From positions 1 through 20,706 of the forward strand of contig JALRCC010000196.1 of assembly GCA_023257495.1 (NCBI GenBank): a stretch of DNA of 20,706 nucleotides, read 5' to 3'. The translations under genes and the position numbers were made by a program. Below, one piece after another: positions 14,821 to 20,706 of the stretch; position 1 is the stretch's first letter, and the number at the start of each line of letters is the position of its first letter. This DNA is from Rugosibacter sp. Its GTDB lineage: Bacteria > Pseudomonadota > Gammaproteobacteria > Burkholderiales > Rhodocyclaceae. The notes below the pieces were generated by a model, which did no database searches, was not told the DNA's origin, and was given only the letters and a program-made list of their open reading frames with translations.

Positions 14821-15441
14821 TCAACCCACATGCCGGGCCAATGCGAGATATTTATCGTGTAAACGCGTCACTTGCGGTGCTAATGCCGCTAGTTGCCCGT
14901 CATTTTCTATCACATCATCGGCAACAGCCAAACGCTCGGCCCGCGTCGCTTGTGCTTGCAAAATCTGCTCGACTTCATTTTGCGACAAACCATTACGCGT
15001 CATGACGCGGCGAATTTGAGTCGCCTCAGAACAATCCACCACTGCGATGCGCTGGACACGTTGGCGATAAGTATTTGACTCAACCAAAAGCGGAACAACA
15101 AGGATGAGGTAGCGCTGATTGTTGCGCGAGTTCTCGGTGCTGATACGTCGTTCGACCTCAGCGCGGATTAATGGATGCAAAATAGCCTCGAGCTGTTTGC
15201 GCGCCTCAGGCCTGGCAAAGACATGCGCTCGCATTGCGCCACGATCAAGCGCACCATCAGGTGTAATCATATGCTCGCCAAACACAGCGCGAATGCTCGG
15301 CATCGCTGCGCCGTTTGCGGCTGTCAGCGCATGAGATACTGCATCAGTATCAATCACAGGCACCTGGAGCGCAGCAAACAAATCCGCCACCGCACTTTTC
15401 CCGCTACCAATCCCGCCGGTTAAGCCAATGAGGTAACTCAC
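14821..15441 (-). CDS. coaE: Dephospho-CoA kinase
   Basis: This 206 aa P-loop kinase phosphorylates dephospho-CoA at the 3'-hydroxyl, the last step of CoA synthesis. The Walker A GLTGGIGSGKS (6-16) and the following DTDAVSH are typical of CoaE. The middle has HPLIRAEVERR, matching the usual lid and substrate region. The start is GTG at 15441 directly before SYLIGLTGG, with no clear ribosome-binding site. In many betaproteobacteria pilD precedes coaE; here a SPOR-domain gene lies upstream instead, 51 bp away. coaX, an earlier enzyme of the same pathway, is 2.8 kb away on the same strand. Confidence 0.96.
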   Translation of the reverse strand: MSYLIGLTGGIGSGKSAVADLFAALQVPVIDTDAVSHALTAANGAAMPSIRAVFGEHMITPDGALDRGAMRAHVFARPEARKQLEAILHPLIRAEVERRISTENSRNNQRYLILVVPLLVESNTYRQRVQRIAVVDCSEATQIRRVMTRNGLSQNEVEQILQAQATRAERLAVADDVIENDGQLAALAPQVTRLHDKYLALARHVG

Positions 15442-15492
15442 GCTAGCAGTGGCGTTTGGCGCGCAGCACCGTGCTATTCATAGCCATCGAAT

Positions 15493-16146
15493 TCAGGGCA
15501 CACAACCCATTATCACCGCAGAAGGAAACGGCGCAATCCAAGCTTTCAATTGTTTGTCCAATATCATTTCTTTTGCCTGGATTTCTATGCGTTCGCGGGG
15601 TGCTGCAGAGCTCGGCTTTTCCCACCGAGCTGTCATGACGCCACGCTTTTTCAGCATCGCAACATAATCTCGCGCAGTGATTTCATCAGCAAACAGCCCC
15701 ACAAGAATTTCATATTGCCCCTTGCCGGTGGCTTGAATTTGTACCTCAGCCAGTGAGGCGGGCTGCACAGGCGTAAGGTCTTTTTGCAATTGCATCAATA
15801 GTTCGGTTTTTTTCGATTCTGCTGCAGCCTGATCAGCCGAATCAGCAATCACCACCCGATGAAAAATCTGGGGTTGCATGCGCGTCGTTTTGCCACCCCC
15901 TGCCGCTACGTCACGTTCGATCTGCTCAGCGGCAGCGATAGTAAGACCGCCCAGTCTGCGGCAAACCATAGGGGCTTTAAGCGCTGGCTTTTCATTCACA
16001 ATGCGCATTTTTTCCGCATTTAATTGTTGCGCCAGGCGGTGGGGTTCGTGGTTCTCCACGCCTCCATCAAAATAACCCAGTGACCAGGCTAAAAAAGCCA
16101 GGTTAGCCAAAATCAGCAAGAAAAAAAGCACGCGTAAATTTTTCAA
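15493..16146 (-). CDS. Membrane-anchored SPOR-domain protein
   Basis: This 217 aa protein has one N-terminal transmembrane helix (about 4-24, VLFFLLILANLAFLAW), a linker, and a C-terminal SPOR-like repeat (about 145-180, with YEILVGLFADEITARDYVAM). SPOR domains bind denuded peptidoglycan at septa, so a cell-envelope or division role is likely. It may be the protein that often sits beside birA/coaX in betaproteobacteria; coaX is 2.1 kb upstream here, and birA was not found. The start is TTG at 16146: a TAG stop lies in frame 33 bp upstream, and no ATG fits. The leader has a 15-bp tandem repeat and a short upstream ORF whose TGA overlaps this TTG. The sequence is otherwise not well conserved. 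Confidence 0.75.
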   Translation of the reverse strand: MKNLRVLFFLLILANLAFLAWSLGYFDGGVENHEPHRLAQQLNAEKMRIVNEKPALKAPMVCRRLGGLTIAAAEQIERDVAAGGGKTTRMQPQIFHRVVIADSADQAAAESKKTELLMQLQKDLTPVQPASLAEVQIQATGKGQYEILVGLFADEITARDYVAMLKKRGVMTARWEKPSSAAPRERIEIQAKEMILDKQLKAWIAPFPSAVIMGCVP

Positions 16147-16175
16147 CGGGTTATTCTCATCCGGGTTATTCTCAT
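16143..16175 (-). promoter_or_regulatory. Ten-codon upstream ORF overlapping the SPOR gene start
   Basis: Within the tandem repeat an ATG at 16175-16173 opens a frame encoding MRITRMRITR and then TGA (16145-16143). That stop overlaps the TTG start of the SPOR gene (16146-16144) in the sequence TTGA. This is the geometry of translational coupling. Each repeat copy also supplies GGATGAG-like ribosome-binding sequence. Translation of this ORF is inferred only. Confidence 0.35.
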
Positions 16176-16176
16176 C
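16147..16176. repeat. Perfect 15-bp tandem duplication in the SPOR gene leader
   Basis: CGGGTTATTCTCATC occurs twice in direct contact (16147-16161 and 16162-16176). The minus-strand unit is GATGAGAATAACCCG. Being exactly 15 bp, it is in phase, and its copy number could change by slippage, altering the distance between upstream signals and the TTG start. Confidence 0.85.
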
Positions 16177-16186
16177 CTAGTGACAG

Positions 16187-16195
16187 CTTATACCA
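16187..16195 (-). promoter_or_regulatory. Possible extended -10 element of the SPOR gene
   Basis: The minus strand has TGGTATAAG (TGn plus TATAAG at 16187-16192), about 40 bp before the TTG start. No good -35 lies at the right distance, which an extended -10 promoter does not strictly need. Weak evidence. Confidence 0.3.
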
Positions 16196-16237
16196 GCACG
16201 GCAACCGCAAAACTGCGAAAACCAAATACTGTCAGAA

Positions 16238-16975
16238 TTAAAATTCGTATTCTGTCTGTAGACGTAAAGCGTGATCCGGCGCGCCTTGTGAAACACCGAT
16301 CAACCAAGCCGCATTGTATTTAATCGCCTGATGATTTCCTAGCGGCAGCTTACCAAAAATTGCCGGGCCCACTTGATGGCTTTGCTGCTCTGATGGCTGC
16401 CAATTACTCCACTTACCGACCGCACCAAAAGCCTGCATACCAAACTCCAGCTGTGGATTGCCACGATACTTGACTTGCGCCTGATATTCCATTTCGGTAT
16501 CCGAGGGACTGTCTACCCGATAATGTCGCTCAAACAGCAGATTGCCATTCAACTGCCATTTACCAAACTCGGTTTGCAGCAACGGACCCCATTTCACCTC
16601 CCACCCTTCACTACGGTCTTTGGGATGTTCAAGCTCAAATAAAAAACCTACGTCGACCGGGTATTTCCCTGTGTCGGTTAGCTGAAATTTGTTTTCCCAC
16701 TCCCAAGCATCGTAATGGGCGCTATTACCGGGTGTTGCAAACTTATATTTGGCGTATATCTCGGTAAACCACCATTCAGTCGCGCCATATCCGACACCCA
16801 GGCTCCATGCGGAAAGATCAGGATTGCCATCACCTAACTTTTGGCTACCATACTTGAAGTCAATTTCCCGCTCACCGTACTCCACCGTCGGGGTATAGAC
16901 ATAATCAGCTGGTCCGGCAAAAGTGGCTGAACTCAAAATCAAGAGAACGGGTGCTACCGTGTTGTGTAATTTCAT
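16238..16975 (-). CDS. Predicted outer-membrane beta-barrel protein of the iron-uptake operon
   Basis: This 245 aa protein is not recognised as a named family. It has a signal peptide (MKLHNTVAPVLLILSSATFA, cleavage near residue 20). The mature chain is rich in aromatic and alternating polar/hydrophobic segments, and ends in a terminal Phe (QTEYEF), the classical beta-signal for outer-membrane assembly. It starts at ATG 16975 with GGGGAAAAA upstream. It lies 11 bp after the FTR1 permease and is probably the third gene of that operon. Context suggests a role in iron passage across the outer membrane, or in sensing its state, but this is inference. It lacks a TonB box and plug domain, so it is not a TonB-dependent receptor. 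About 230 mature residues would suit a barrel of 8-12 strands. Confidence 0.7.
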   Translation of the reverse strand: MKLHNTVAPVLLILSSATFAGPADYVYTPTVEYGEREIDFKYGSQKLGDGNPDLSAWSLGVGYGATEWWFTEIYAKYKFATPGNSAHYDAWEWENKFQLTDTGKYPVDVGFLFELEHPKDRSEGWEVKWGPLLQTEFGKWQLNGNLLFERHYRVDSPSDTEMEYQAQVKYRGNPQLEFGMQAFGAVGKWSNWQPSEQQSHQVGPAIFGKLPLGNHQAIKYNAAWLIGVSQGAPDHALRLQTEYEF

Positions 16976-16986
16976 TTTTTCCCCAA

Positions 16987-17811
16987 TTAAAAAGTTGAAA
17001 TTGTGTCTTTGCGATTACGCAGTACCCGCATCGCTGACAAAATGACGATTAACGTCGTGCTATAGAAAACAACCTGCAAACCAGAAGGCATTGCCTCGTA
17101 ACCCATCAACGCATGGAGCAGAACGCCTGCAGCAGATGTATTTGATAATATGCCCGTGGTATCCCACAATGGGCTACCCAAATCCGGCAATACATCGCCT
17201 TGCACCAGAAAACGGGCCATTTGACTTGCCATCGCAGCAGCCAGTAAAAGAATCAACCCGCTCGTGGCAGCAAAAAACCAGCGCGTGGGGATACGCAAAA
17301 AACCTGCGTACAGTAAAAACCCCGCCAGCGCACCTGCACCAAGGCCCAAAGCACCACTGATTAATATTTGCAAAGCGCTGATTTCGCCGCCCGCCATTGA
17401 GCCATAGACAAACAGCACGGTTTCAGAGCCTTCGCGCAATACAGCCAGCGCAATAACAACGAAAAGAGTGAGCAATGTTTTTTCGCCGCCTCGCACAGCA
17501 TGCCCTACTTGCCGTGCCTGACGCGCCAACTCAGCCCCATGGCGTGACATCCAGATGTTATGCCACGCCAACATCAGTACGGCAAAGCCAAGAATGCCTG
17601 CATTCAGCAGATCTTGTCCTGTACCGCTAGCCATTTCAGCAATTCTGCCCGTCAGCAAAGCCACCCCGATAGCACCCACCACACCTGCTGCAATGCCTCC
17701 AAGCAGCATCCGACTACGGCCCGCAATACCCACCGTTGCTGCAGCGAGAATACCAATAATCATTGCGGCTTCAAGTGTTTCTCGAAAGACAATAAGTCCC
17801 GTGCCGAACAT
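16987..17811 (-). CDS. FTR1-family high-affinity iron permease
   Basis: This 274 aa inner-membrane protein with about seven transmembrane helices belongs to the FTR1/EfeU family. The two REXXE iron-binding motifs are intact: R10-E-T-L-E14 in FRETLEAA and R126-E-G-S-E130 in LREGSETVLF. It would move ferric iron (or iron oxidised during transport) into the cytoplasm. It begins 2 bp after the cupredoxin stop, so the two are translationally coupled, and the barrel gene follows by 11 bp. The operon lacks the EfeB peroxidase and the EfeO-type M75 domain of the classical efeUOB system. The cupredoxin may stand in as periplasmic partner. The promoter carries a Fur site, consistent with iron repression. 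Confidence 0.92.
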   Translation of the reverse strand: MFGTGLIVFRETLEAAMIIGILAAATVGIAGRSRMLLGGIAAGVVGAIGVALLTGRIAEMASGTGQDLLNAGILGFAVLMLAWHNIWMSRHGAELARQARQVGHAVRGGEKTLLTLFVVIALAVLREGSETVLFVYGSMAGGEISALQILISGALGLGAGALAGFLLYAGFLRIPTRWFFAATSGLILLLAAAMASQMARFLVQGDVLPDLGSPLWDTTGILSNTSAAGVLLHALMGYEAMPSGLQVVFYSTTLIVILSAMRVLRNRKDTISTF

Positions 17812-17813
17812 GA

Positions 17814-18140
17814 TTACTCCGCAATCACGACGCCCTGCGCCGTTTTTTGATTAAATTCGCCCATAAACGGATAGCGGCCTGCTTTGAGTGGCCCAATGTA
17901 AATAGTGGTCTGGCCTTTTCCCGGAATAACTTTTTCACGGTTTAACTCGTGACTTTCAAATTCTTCCGGCGTTGCATCCAGATTTTTGACGATCAGCCGA
18001 ATTTTCTGATTCGCAGCAACCTTTAACTCGCTAGGCTCAAAGCGGTGTTCGCGAATAGTCAAAATCACCTCACTATCTGCCGCCAGCACAGAGACAGAGA
18101 AAAACATCCCGACACAAACAATCAATCGATTTAAGCTCAC
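17814..18140 (-). CDS. Periplasmic cupredoxin-like protein of the FTR1 operon
   Basis: This 108 aa protein has a signal peptide (residues 1-20, cleavage near VLA/ADS) and a single cupredoxin-type Greek-key domain. Candidate metal ligands are H32 (REHRFEPSEL), H64 (FESHELNRE) and M93 (YPFMGEFN). The Cys of type-1 blue copper proteins is absent, as in cupredoxin domains linked to EfeO and FTR1 iron systems. I chose the GTG at 18140: AAGGAG lies 7 nt upstream, and the signal peptide begins directly. A longer reading from 18191 would translate the Fur box and promoter. It is the first gene of the operon and probably delivers or oxidises iron for the permease. The metal specificity is unknown. Confidence 0.85.
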   Translation of the reverse strand: MSLNRLIVCVGMFFSVSVLAADSEVILTIREHRFEPSELKVAANQKIRLIVKNLDATPEEFESHELNREKVIPGKGQTTIYIGPLKAGRYPFMGEFNQKTAQGVVIAE

Positions 18141-18170
18141 AGTAGTCTCCTTGGATAAATAACTTAAGAT

Positions 18171-18189
18171 CATAATGATAACCATTCTC
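18171..18189 (-). promoter_or_regulatory. Fur box of the cupredoxin-FTR1-barrel operon
   Basis: The 19 bp match the Fur consensus GATAATGATAATCATTATC at 16 positions (mismatches at the first, twelfth and seventeenth). The site covers the -10 hexamer and part of the spacer of the operon promoter, so bound Fur-Fe2+ would block RNA polymerase. This is strong sequence evidence for iron repression. Confidence 0.85.
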
Positions 18190-18203
18190 ATTTAAATTGT
18201 AAA
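18175..18203 (-). promoter_or_regulatory. Sigma-70 promoter of the iron operon
   Basis: The minus strand has -35 TTTACA (18198-18203), a 17-nt spacer and -10 TATCAT (18175-18180), each matching consensus at five of six bases. Transcription would start near 18168, leaving a leader of about 28 nt before the GTG start. It is embedded in AT-rich DNA and overlaps the Fur box. Confidence 0.75.
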
Positions 18204-18222
18204 CCATATTTAATTTTTATTG

Positions 18223-18234
18223 ATCGTTTACGAT
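18223..18234. repeat. Palindrome ATCGTTTACGAT upstream of the iron operon promoter
   Basis: Two 5-bp arms with a TT centre lie about 20 bp upstream of the -35. It could be a binding site for a second regulator, but no match to a known operator was recognised. Confidence 0.3.
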
Positions 18235-18275
18235 TAACCGGGCTGCTTTTCCAACAATCAAGCGAACGGTGACGC

Positions 18276-19001
18276 TTACGATGCTTTAACTACTTGCAGC
18301 AAACCTTCCAGAACCAGGTGCTCTACTTGACGTACCGGCGCAGCCAGATGCGGTAATAAATCAGCGGCAGCACCGCCCGACAAAATGCACGGGGCAATAG
18401 CATGCACACCCCGCATGCTCTCGATTGCTCCCACTGTAGCGGACAGAGTTCCACTGGTAATTGCATCCGCTGTATTCTTCGGCAGCATACTAAAGTGACC
18501 ACTTACATCGGCCAATTGCTCTGTGTTTTTTACTAATGATTGGCGCATCAGCGTTAAGCCCGGCAAAATCAACCCGCCACGAAACACGCCGTCGGCATCG
18601 AGTAAATCGATGGTCGTCGCTGTGCCTGCCTGCACAATAATTGATGCGCCACCTGATAACGCGCGTGCCGCAATCAGCCCGGCCCAGCGGTCAGCCCCGA
18701 GTTGAACCGGTTGATCATAGCCATTGCGCACACCAAAGCCAGCAGAAGTGCTCTCCAGCCAGGTCAGGGGAATTGACAGTTGTTGCGCAAGTTTTTCAAT
18801 TTGCAGCCGGACTGCCGGGCCGGCCACATTACAGGCAACCATGCACTGCAATTCCGAAGGCAGTGCTGGAAATAACGTCAACAATAAATTGGCCAACCCA
18901 GGCAATTCATCATGACTCAAAGCCCGCTGCATGCACCAAGCTTGGCCATCATGCAAGCCAAATTTAACGCGCGTATTCCCTGCATCGAGACAAAGAATCA
19001 T
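18276..19001 (-). CDS. coaX: Type III pantothenate kinase
   Basis: This 241 aa ASKHA-fold kinase phosphorylates pantothenate, the first step of CoA synthesis. It shows the phosphate-binding CLDAGNTRVKFG (D6 to T10), the GADRW motif with catalytic D104, and GTATTID (126-132). I chose the ATG at 19001: the family begins three to five residues before DAGNT. An in-frame upstream start at 19067 would add 22 unsupported residues. The upstream AAGAAG is a poor ribosome-binding site. In many betaproteobacteria birA precedes coaX; here tRNA-Arg lies upstream instead. Its 3' end overlaps the arm of a small inverted repeat (AAGCG/CGCTT). The assignment is firm. Confidence 0.94.
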   Translation of the reverse strand: MILCLDAGNTRVKFGLHDGQAWCMQRALSHDELPGLANLLLTLFPALPSELQCMVACNVAGPAVRLQIEKLAQQLSIPLTWLESTSAGFGVRNGYDQPVQLGADRWAGLIAARALSGGASIIVQAGTATTIDLLDADGVFRGGLILPGLTLMRQSLVKNTEQLADVSGHFSMLPKNTADAITSGTLSATVGAIESMRGVHAIAPCILSGGAAADLLPHLAAPVRQVEHLVLEGLLQVVKAS

Positions 19002-19086
19002 GATCTTCTTGTTCAGGCTGGCGTATGACGGAAAAGAGGATAGCATCGACCCAGCGATCACTCGCATTAAAACTTAGCGGGTCCAG

Positions 19087-19105
19087 AAGCATGATAATCA
19101 TGGTA
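19087..19105. promoter_or_regulatory. Second Fur-like palindrome between coaX and tRNA-Arg
   Basis: ATGATAATCAT (19091-19101) is a perfect 11-bp palindrome matching the core of the Fur consensus (about 13 of 19 overall). It overlaps a second palindrome, ATCAT-GGTA-ATGAT. It lies about 86 bp before the coaX start and 5 bp beyond the tRNA 3' end. No iron gene is adjacent, so it may be fortuitous or a cryptic Fur site. Confidence 0.35.
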
Positions 19106-19110
19106 ATGAT

Positions 19111-19187
19111 TGGCGCGCCTGACACGATTCGAACGTGCGACCCCTGCCTTCGGAGGGCAGTACTCTATCCATCTGAGCTACAGGCGC
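19111..19187 (-). tRNA. tRNA-Arg (anticodon CCG)
   Basis: The minus strand gives a 77-nt cloverleaf including encoded CCA. The acceptor stem is GCGCCTG/CAGGCGC with discriminator G. The D-arm has AGCTCAGATGGATAGAGT. The anticodon loop is CTCCGAA within CTGCC/GGCAG, giving CCG, which reads CGG. The T-loop is GTTCGAATC. It is divergent from the cytochrome gene. Confidence 0.96.
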
Positions 19188-19196
19188 AGGGGGCGT

Positions 19197-19225
19197 AGCA
19201 TAGCGCGTTCGCGTGTTGGCGTCCA
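19197..19225 (-). promoter_or_regulatory. Probable promoter of tRNA-Arg
   Basis: The minus strand has TGGACG (19220-19225), 17 nt, then TATGCT (19197-19202), followed by the GC-rich discriminator ACGCCCCC just before the tRNA. The hexamers match consensus at four of six bases each; the spacing and GC-rich discriminator fit a stable-RNA promoter. Confidence 0.5.
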
Positions 19226-19245
19226 TCACCAAGCGCAGTATCCAT

Positions 19246-19251
19246 TATAAT
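19246..19251 (+). promoter_or_regulatory. Perfect -10 hexamer before the cytochrome gene
   Basis: TATAAT lies 35 bp upstream of the cytochrome start. No good -35 lies at 16-18 nt; TTGGCG is too far away (24 nt). It may be the promoter with activator help, but support is limited. Confidence 0.4.
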
Positions 19252-19286
19252 TCGCGCAGTGCACCCACCATTCTGAAAGCTTACTC

Positions 19287-19742
19287 ATGGAAAAAGATAC
19301 GATTCGCGGTTTTATTTACCTTGTCGTGGCAACGCTCACCACGGTGGTGATTGCCCTTGCTACGGCAATCAGCCTCACCCACAAACCAGAAGTAGTTGAC
19401 GAAGAAGCTGTCAGTAAGCGCATATTGCCTGTGGCTCAAGTGAGTATTGCTGCAGCTTCTGGCAGCGCTGGTGCCGAGCGCACCGGAGAGCAGCTGTATC
19501 AAGCAGCCTGTGTCGCCTGTCATGCAACCGGCGCAGCCGGCGCACCCAAGCTTGGCGACAACGCAGCATGGGCTCCACGCTTGCAGCTTGGGCTAAAGGG
19601 GCTACTCAAGTCAGCTATTGACGGTAAAAATGCCATGCCGCCCAAGGGTGGATCTGACGCAACCGAAGCAGAGCTCGCGCATGCAATTGTCTATATGGCA
19701 AATAAATCCGGCGGCAACTTGAAAGAGTCTGCAGCCAAGTAA
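19287..19742 (+). CDS. Membrane-anchored cytochrome c5-family protein
   Basis: This 151 aa protein has an N-terminal uncleaved transmembrane anchor (about 8-30) and one periplasmic class I haem c domain. C75-V-A-C78-H79 binds haem, and the axial Met is M117 in KNAMPPKGGSDATE, a typical c5 motif. A linker of about 35 residues rich in Ala/Ser/Gly joins anchor and domain. It probably shuttles electrons to a terminal oxidase or other reductase at the inner membrane. The start is ATG 19287 with a weak GAAAG upstream. It converges on the Rep helicase gene, sharing a bidirectional terminator. The c5-Rep neighbourhood is common in betaproteobacteria. Confidence 0.93.
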   Translation: MEKDTIRGFIYLVVATLTTVVIALATAISLTHKPEVVDEEAVSKRILPVAQVSIAAASGSAGAERTGEQLYQAACVACHATGAAGAPKLGDNAAWAPRLQLGLKGLLKSAIDGKNAMPPKGGSDATEAELAHAIVYMANKSGGNLKESAAK

Positions 19743-19781
19743 TTCATTCCATCCCCAAGCAATCCGCAAGTATTGCCCGGA

Positions 19782-19815
19782 AAAAATAAAGGCCGTCCAG
19801 ACGGCCTTTATTTTT
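19782..19815. terminator. Bidirectional rho-independent terminator
   Basis: AAAAATAAAGGCCGT and ACGGCCTTTATTTTT flank a CCAG loop, giving a GC-rich stem with U-runs on both strands. It ends the cytochrome transcript on the plus strand and the rep transcript on the minus strand. The TAA of rep (19816-19814) lies inside its flank. Confidence 0.93.
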
Positions 19816-20706
19816 AGCTTTTATTATTTCCCGCCAGCATCGCGCGCAACCCTGCAGCACGCGCAATGGCTGTGTTTGTGTCAGGCACCATCGCACGCTG
19901 CGCTACCGCAGTCAGCGCAACTGAACCCATCTCGGCGATAAATCGCGAAGGCTCGCGCATCATCCATGTCTTGCCTTGTTTGCGCCGTTCGCACCAACTG
20001 ATGATCAAGCTGGCTTGCGCACGCGTAACACCGACATACATCAAACGTCGTTCTTCTTCCAGCCGCGTGGGGTCCAGTGAATCACGGTGGGGCAACAAGC
20101 CTTCCTCAACACCGGCAAGAAACACATGGCGAAACTCCAGTCCTTTGACGGCGTGCAGCGTGGCGAGTTGAACAGCATTGGTTTCTTCTGCCTGACTGTC
20201 CAGCATGGACAGCAAGGCGACGCTTTGTGCCAATTCAAGCAACGTTTTATTTTCTTCCTCGCCCTTACGTGCAATCCATTGAACAAAATCACACACATTC
20301 GCCCAGCGGGTTTCAGCGTCGCGCACGTCAAGCGAGCTGAATAGCCACGCCTCATACCCGATCGCATCAATAATCGCCGTGAGCAGGGTGCCCGCAGACT
20401 CGCTATGCGCTCGCGCCTCCATGCGCTGAATAAACCCGGAAAACTCGCGCAATGCGGTGTGTTGACGCACCGGCAGATCATCGCCCACCGCTGGTGAAAG
20501 CAGCGTTGCGAACAGACTCTGACGTCGCCTGCCAGCAGCAAGACCCAAAGCCTCCAGGGTGGACCCACCAATGCCGCGCTTAGGAGTCGTTACCGCGCGA
20601 ATAAACGCGGGATCATCATCCTGATTGCTTAGCAGGCGCAGATAGGCAATGATGTCTTTGATCTCGGTACGTTCAAAAAAAGACTGGCCGCCAGAAATCA
20701 CATAGG
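19814..20706 (-). CDS. rep: ATP-dependent DNA helicase Rep/UvrD (N-terminus beyond window edge)
   Basis: Only the C-terminal 297 residues of an SF1A helicase are visible. The frame is open to the right edge: a Tyr codon precedes the first GTG, so that GTG is internal, not a start. Segments match E. coli Rep in order: YVISGGQSFFERTEIKD, DDPAFIRAVTTPKRGIG, the 2B/2A boundary TLHAVKGLEF (motif V region) and EEERRLMYVGVTRA (motif VI, with the nucleotide-contact Arg). The C-terminus EPSRFIAEM is also Rep-like. Rep unwinds DNA 3' to 5' and helps forks pass bound proteins. UvrD is the alternative, but the SGG-SFF-R-EIKD region favours Rep. Walker A lies outside the window. The stop codon is embedded in the terminator flank. 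Confidence 0.93.
   Translation of the reverse strand, partial: YVISGGQSFFERTEIKDIIAYLRLLSNQDDDPAFIRAVTTPKRGIGGSTLEALGLAAGRRRQSLFATLLSPAVGDDLPVRQHTALREFSGFIQRMEARAHSESAGTLLTAIIDAIGYEAWLFSSLDVRDAETRWANVCDFVQWIARKGEEENKTLLELAQSVALLSMLDSQAEETNAVQLATLHAVKGLEFRHVFLAGVEEGLLPHRDSLDPTRLEEERRLMYVGVTRAQASLIISWCERRKQGKTWMMREPSRFIAEMGSVALTAVAQRAMVPDTNTAIARAAGLRAMLAGNNKS

Noticed and set aside
18141..18191. N-terminal extension of the cupredoxin gene to an ATG at 18191
   Set aside because: It would translate the Fur box and part of the promoter. The GTG at 18140 has a strong ribosome site and directly begins a signal peptide.
1..20706. CRISPR arrays, intact insertion sequences or transposases, rRNA
   Set aside because: No regularly spaced repeats, transposase motifs or rRNA-like segments were seen on either strand.

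Overview
The window looks like a betaproteobacterial chromosome. The housekeeping content points there: coaE-zapD-yacG, an ATPase-Nudix/TenI pair, a ubiH-dsbC pair, a class III pantothenate kinase, and a cytochrome c5 gene facing a Rep helicase. The genus cannot be fixed from sequence alone. The core genome is interrupted on the left by an accessory defence block that abuts a tRNA-Met gene.

Region 1 (1-6591, all minus strand) is a type I restriction-modification locus, most like the type IB (EcoAI/EcoEI-like) family. In transcription order it has a small excisionase-type HTH protein, a Schlafen-AlbA_2/GHKL-ATPase/winged-helix protein, HsdR, HsdM, and HsdS cut by the left window edge. The 198 bp leader between the ATPase gene and hsdR has no convincing gene. 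It carries three copies of the 8-mer TTGGCTCA. Region 2 (6592-7014) has no intact gene. It holds a frame-shifted remnant that resembles a DUF3489 protein, a hairpin and a short tandem repeat, and ends exactly at the 3' end of tRNA-Met(CAT). This is the layout expected of an island inserted at a tRNA.

Region 3 (7015-10413) has tRNA-Met with a near-consensus promoter, a UbiH-family monooxygenase coupled to a DsbC-type periplasmic disulfide isomerase, and a convergent ammonium transporter that has no GlnK beside it. Region 4 (10414-15441) has an MltA lipoprotein transglycosylase divergent from a DUF815 ATPase. The ATPase overlaps a Nudix-TenI fusion gene, and this unit converges on coaE-zapD-yacG. 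Upstream of coaE is a SPOR-domain membrane protein with a TTG start and a duplicated leader that encodes a 10-codon upstream ORF.

Region 5 (16238-18203) is a compact iron-uptake operon: periplasmic cupredoxin-like protein, FTR1 permease and predicted outer-membrane barrel. A good sigma-70 promoter drives it, with a Fur box (16/19 match) overlapping the -10. Region 6 (18276-20706) has coaX, tRNA-Arg(CCG), a membrane-anchored cytochrome c5, a bidirectional terminator and the C-terminal part of a Rep/UvrD helicase cut by the right edge.

No CRISPR array, intact transposase, intact integrase or rRNA was seen. The items most worth following up are the ATPase/HTH pair attached to the restriction locus, the cupredoxin-FTR1-barrel operon with its uncharacterised outer-membrane partner, and the repeated leader of the SPOR gene.
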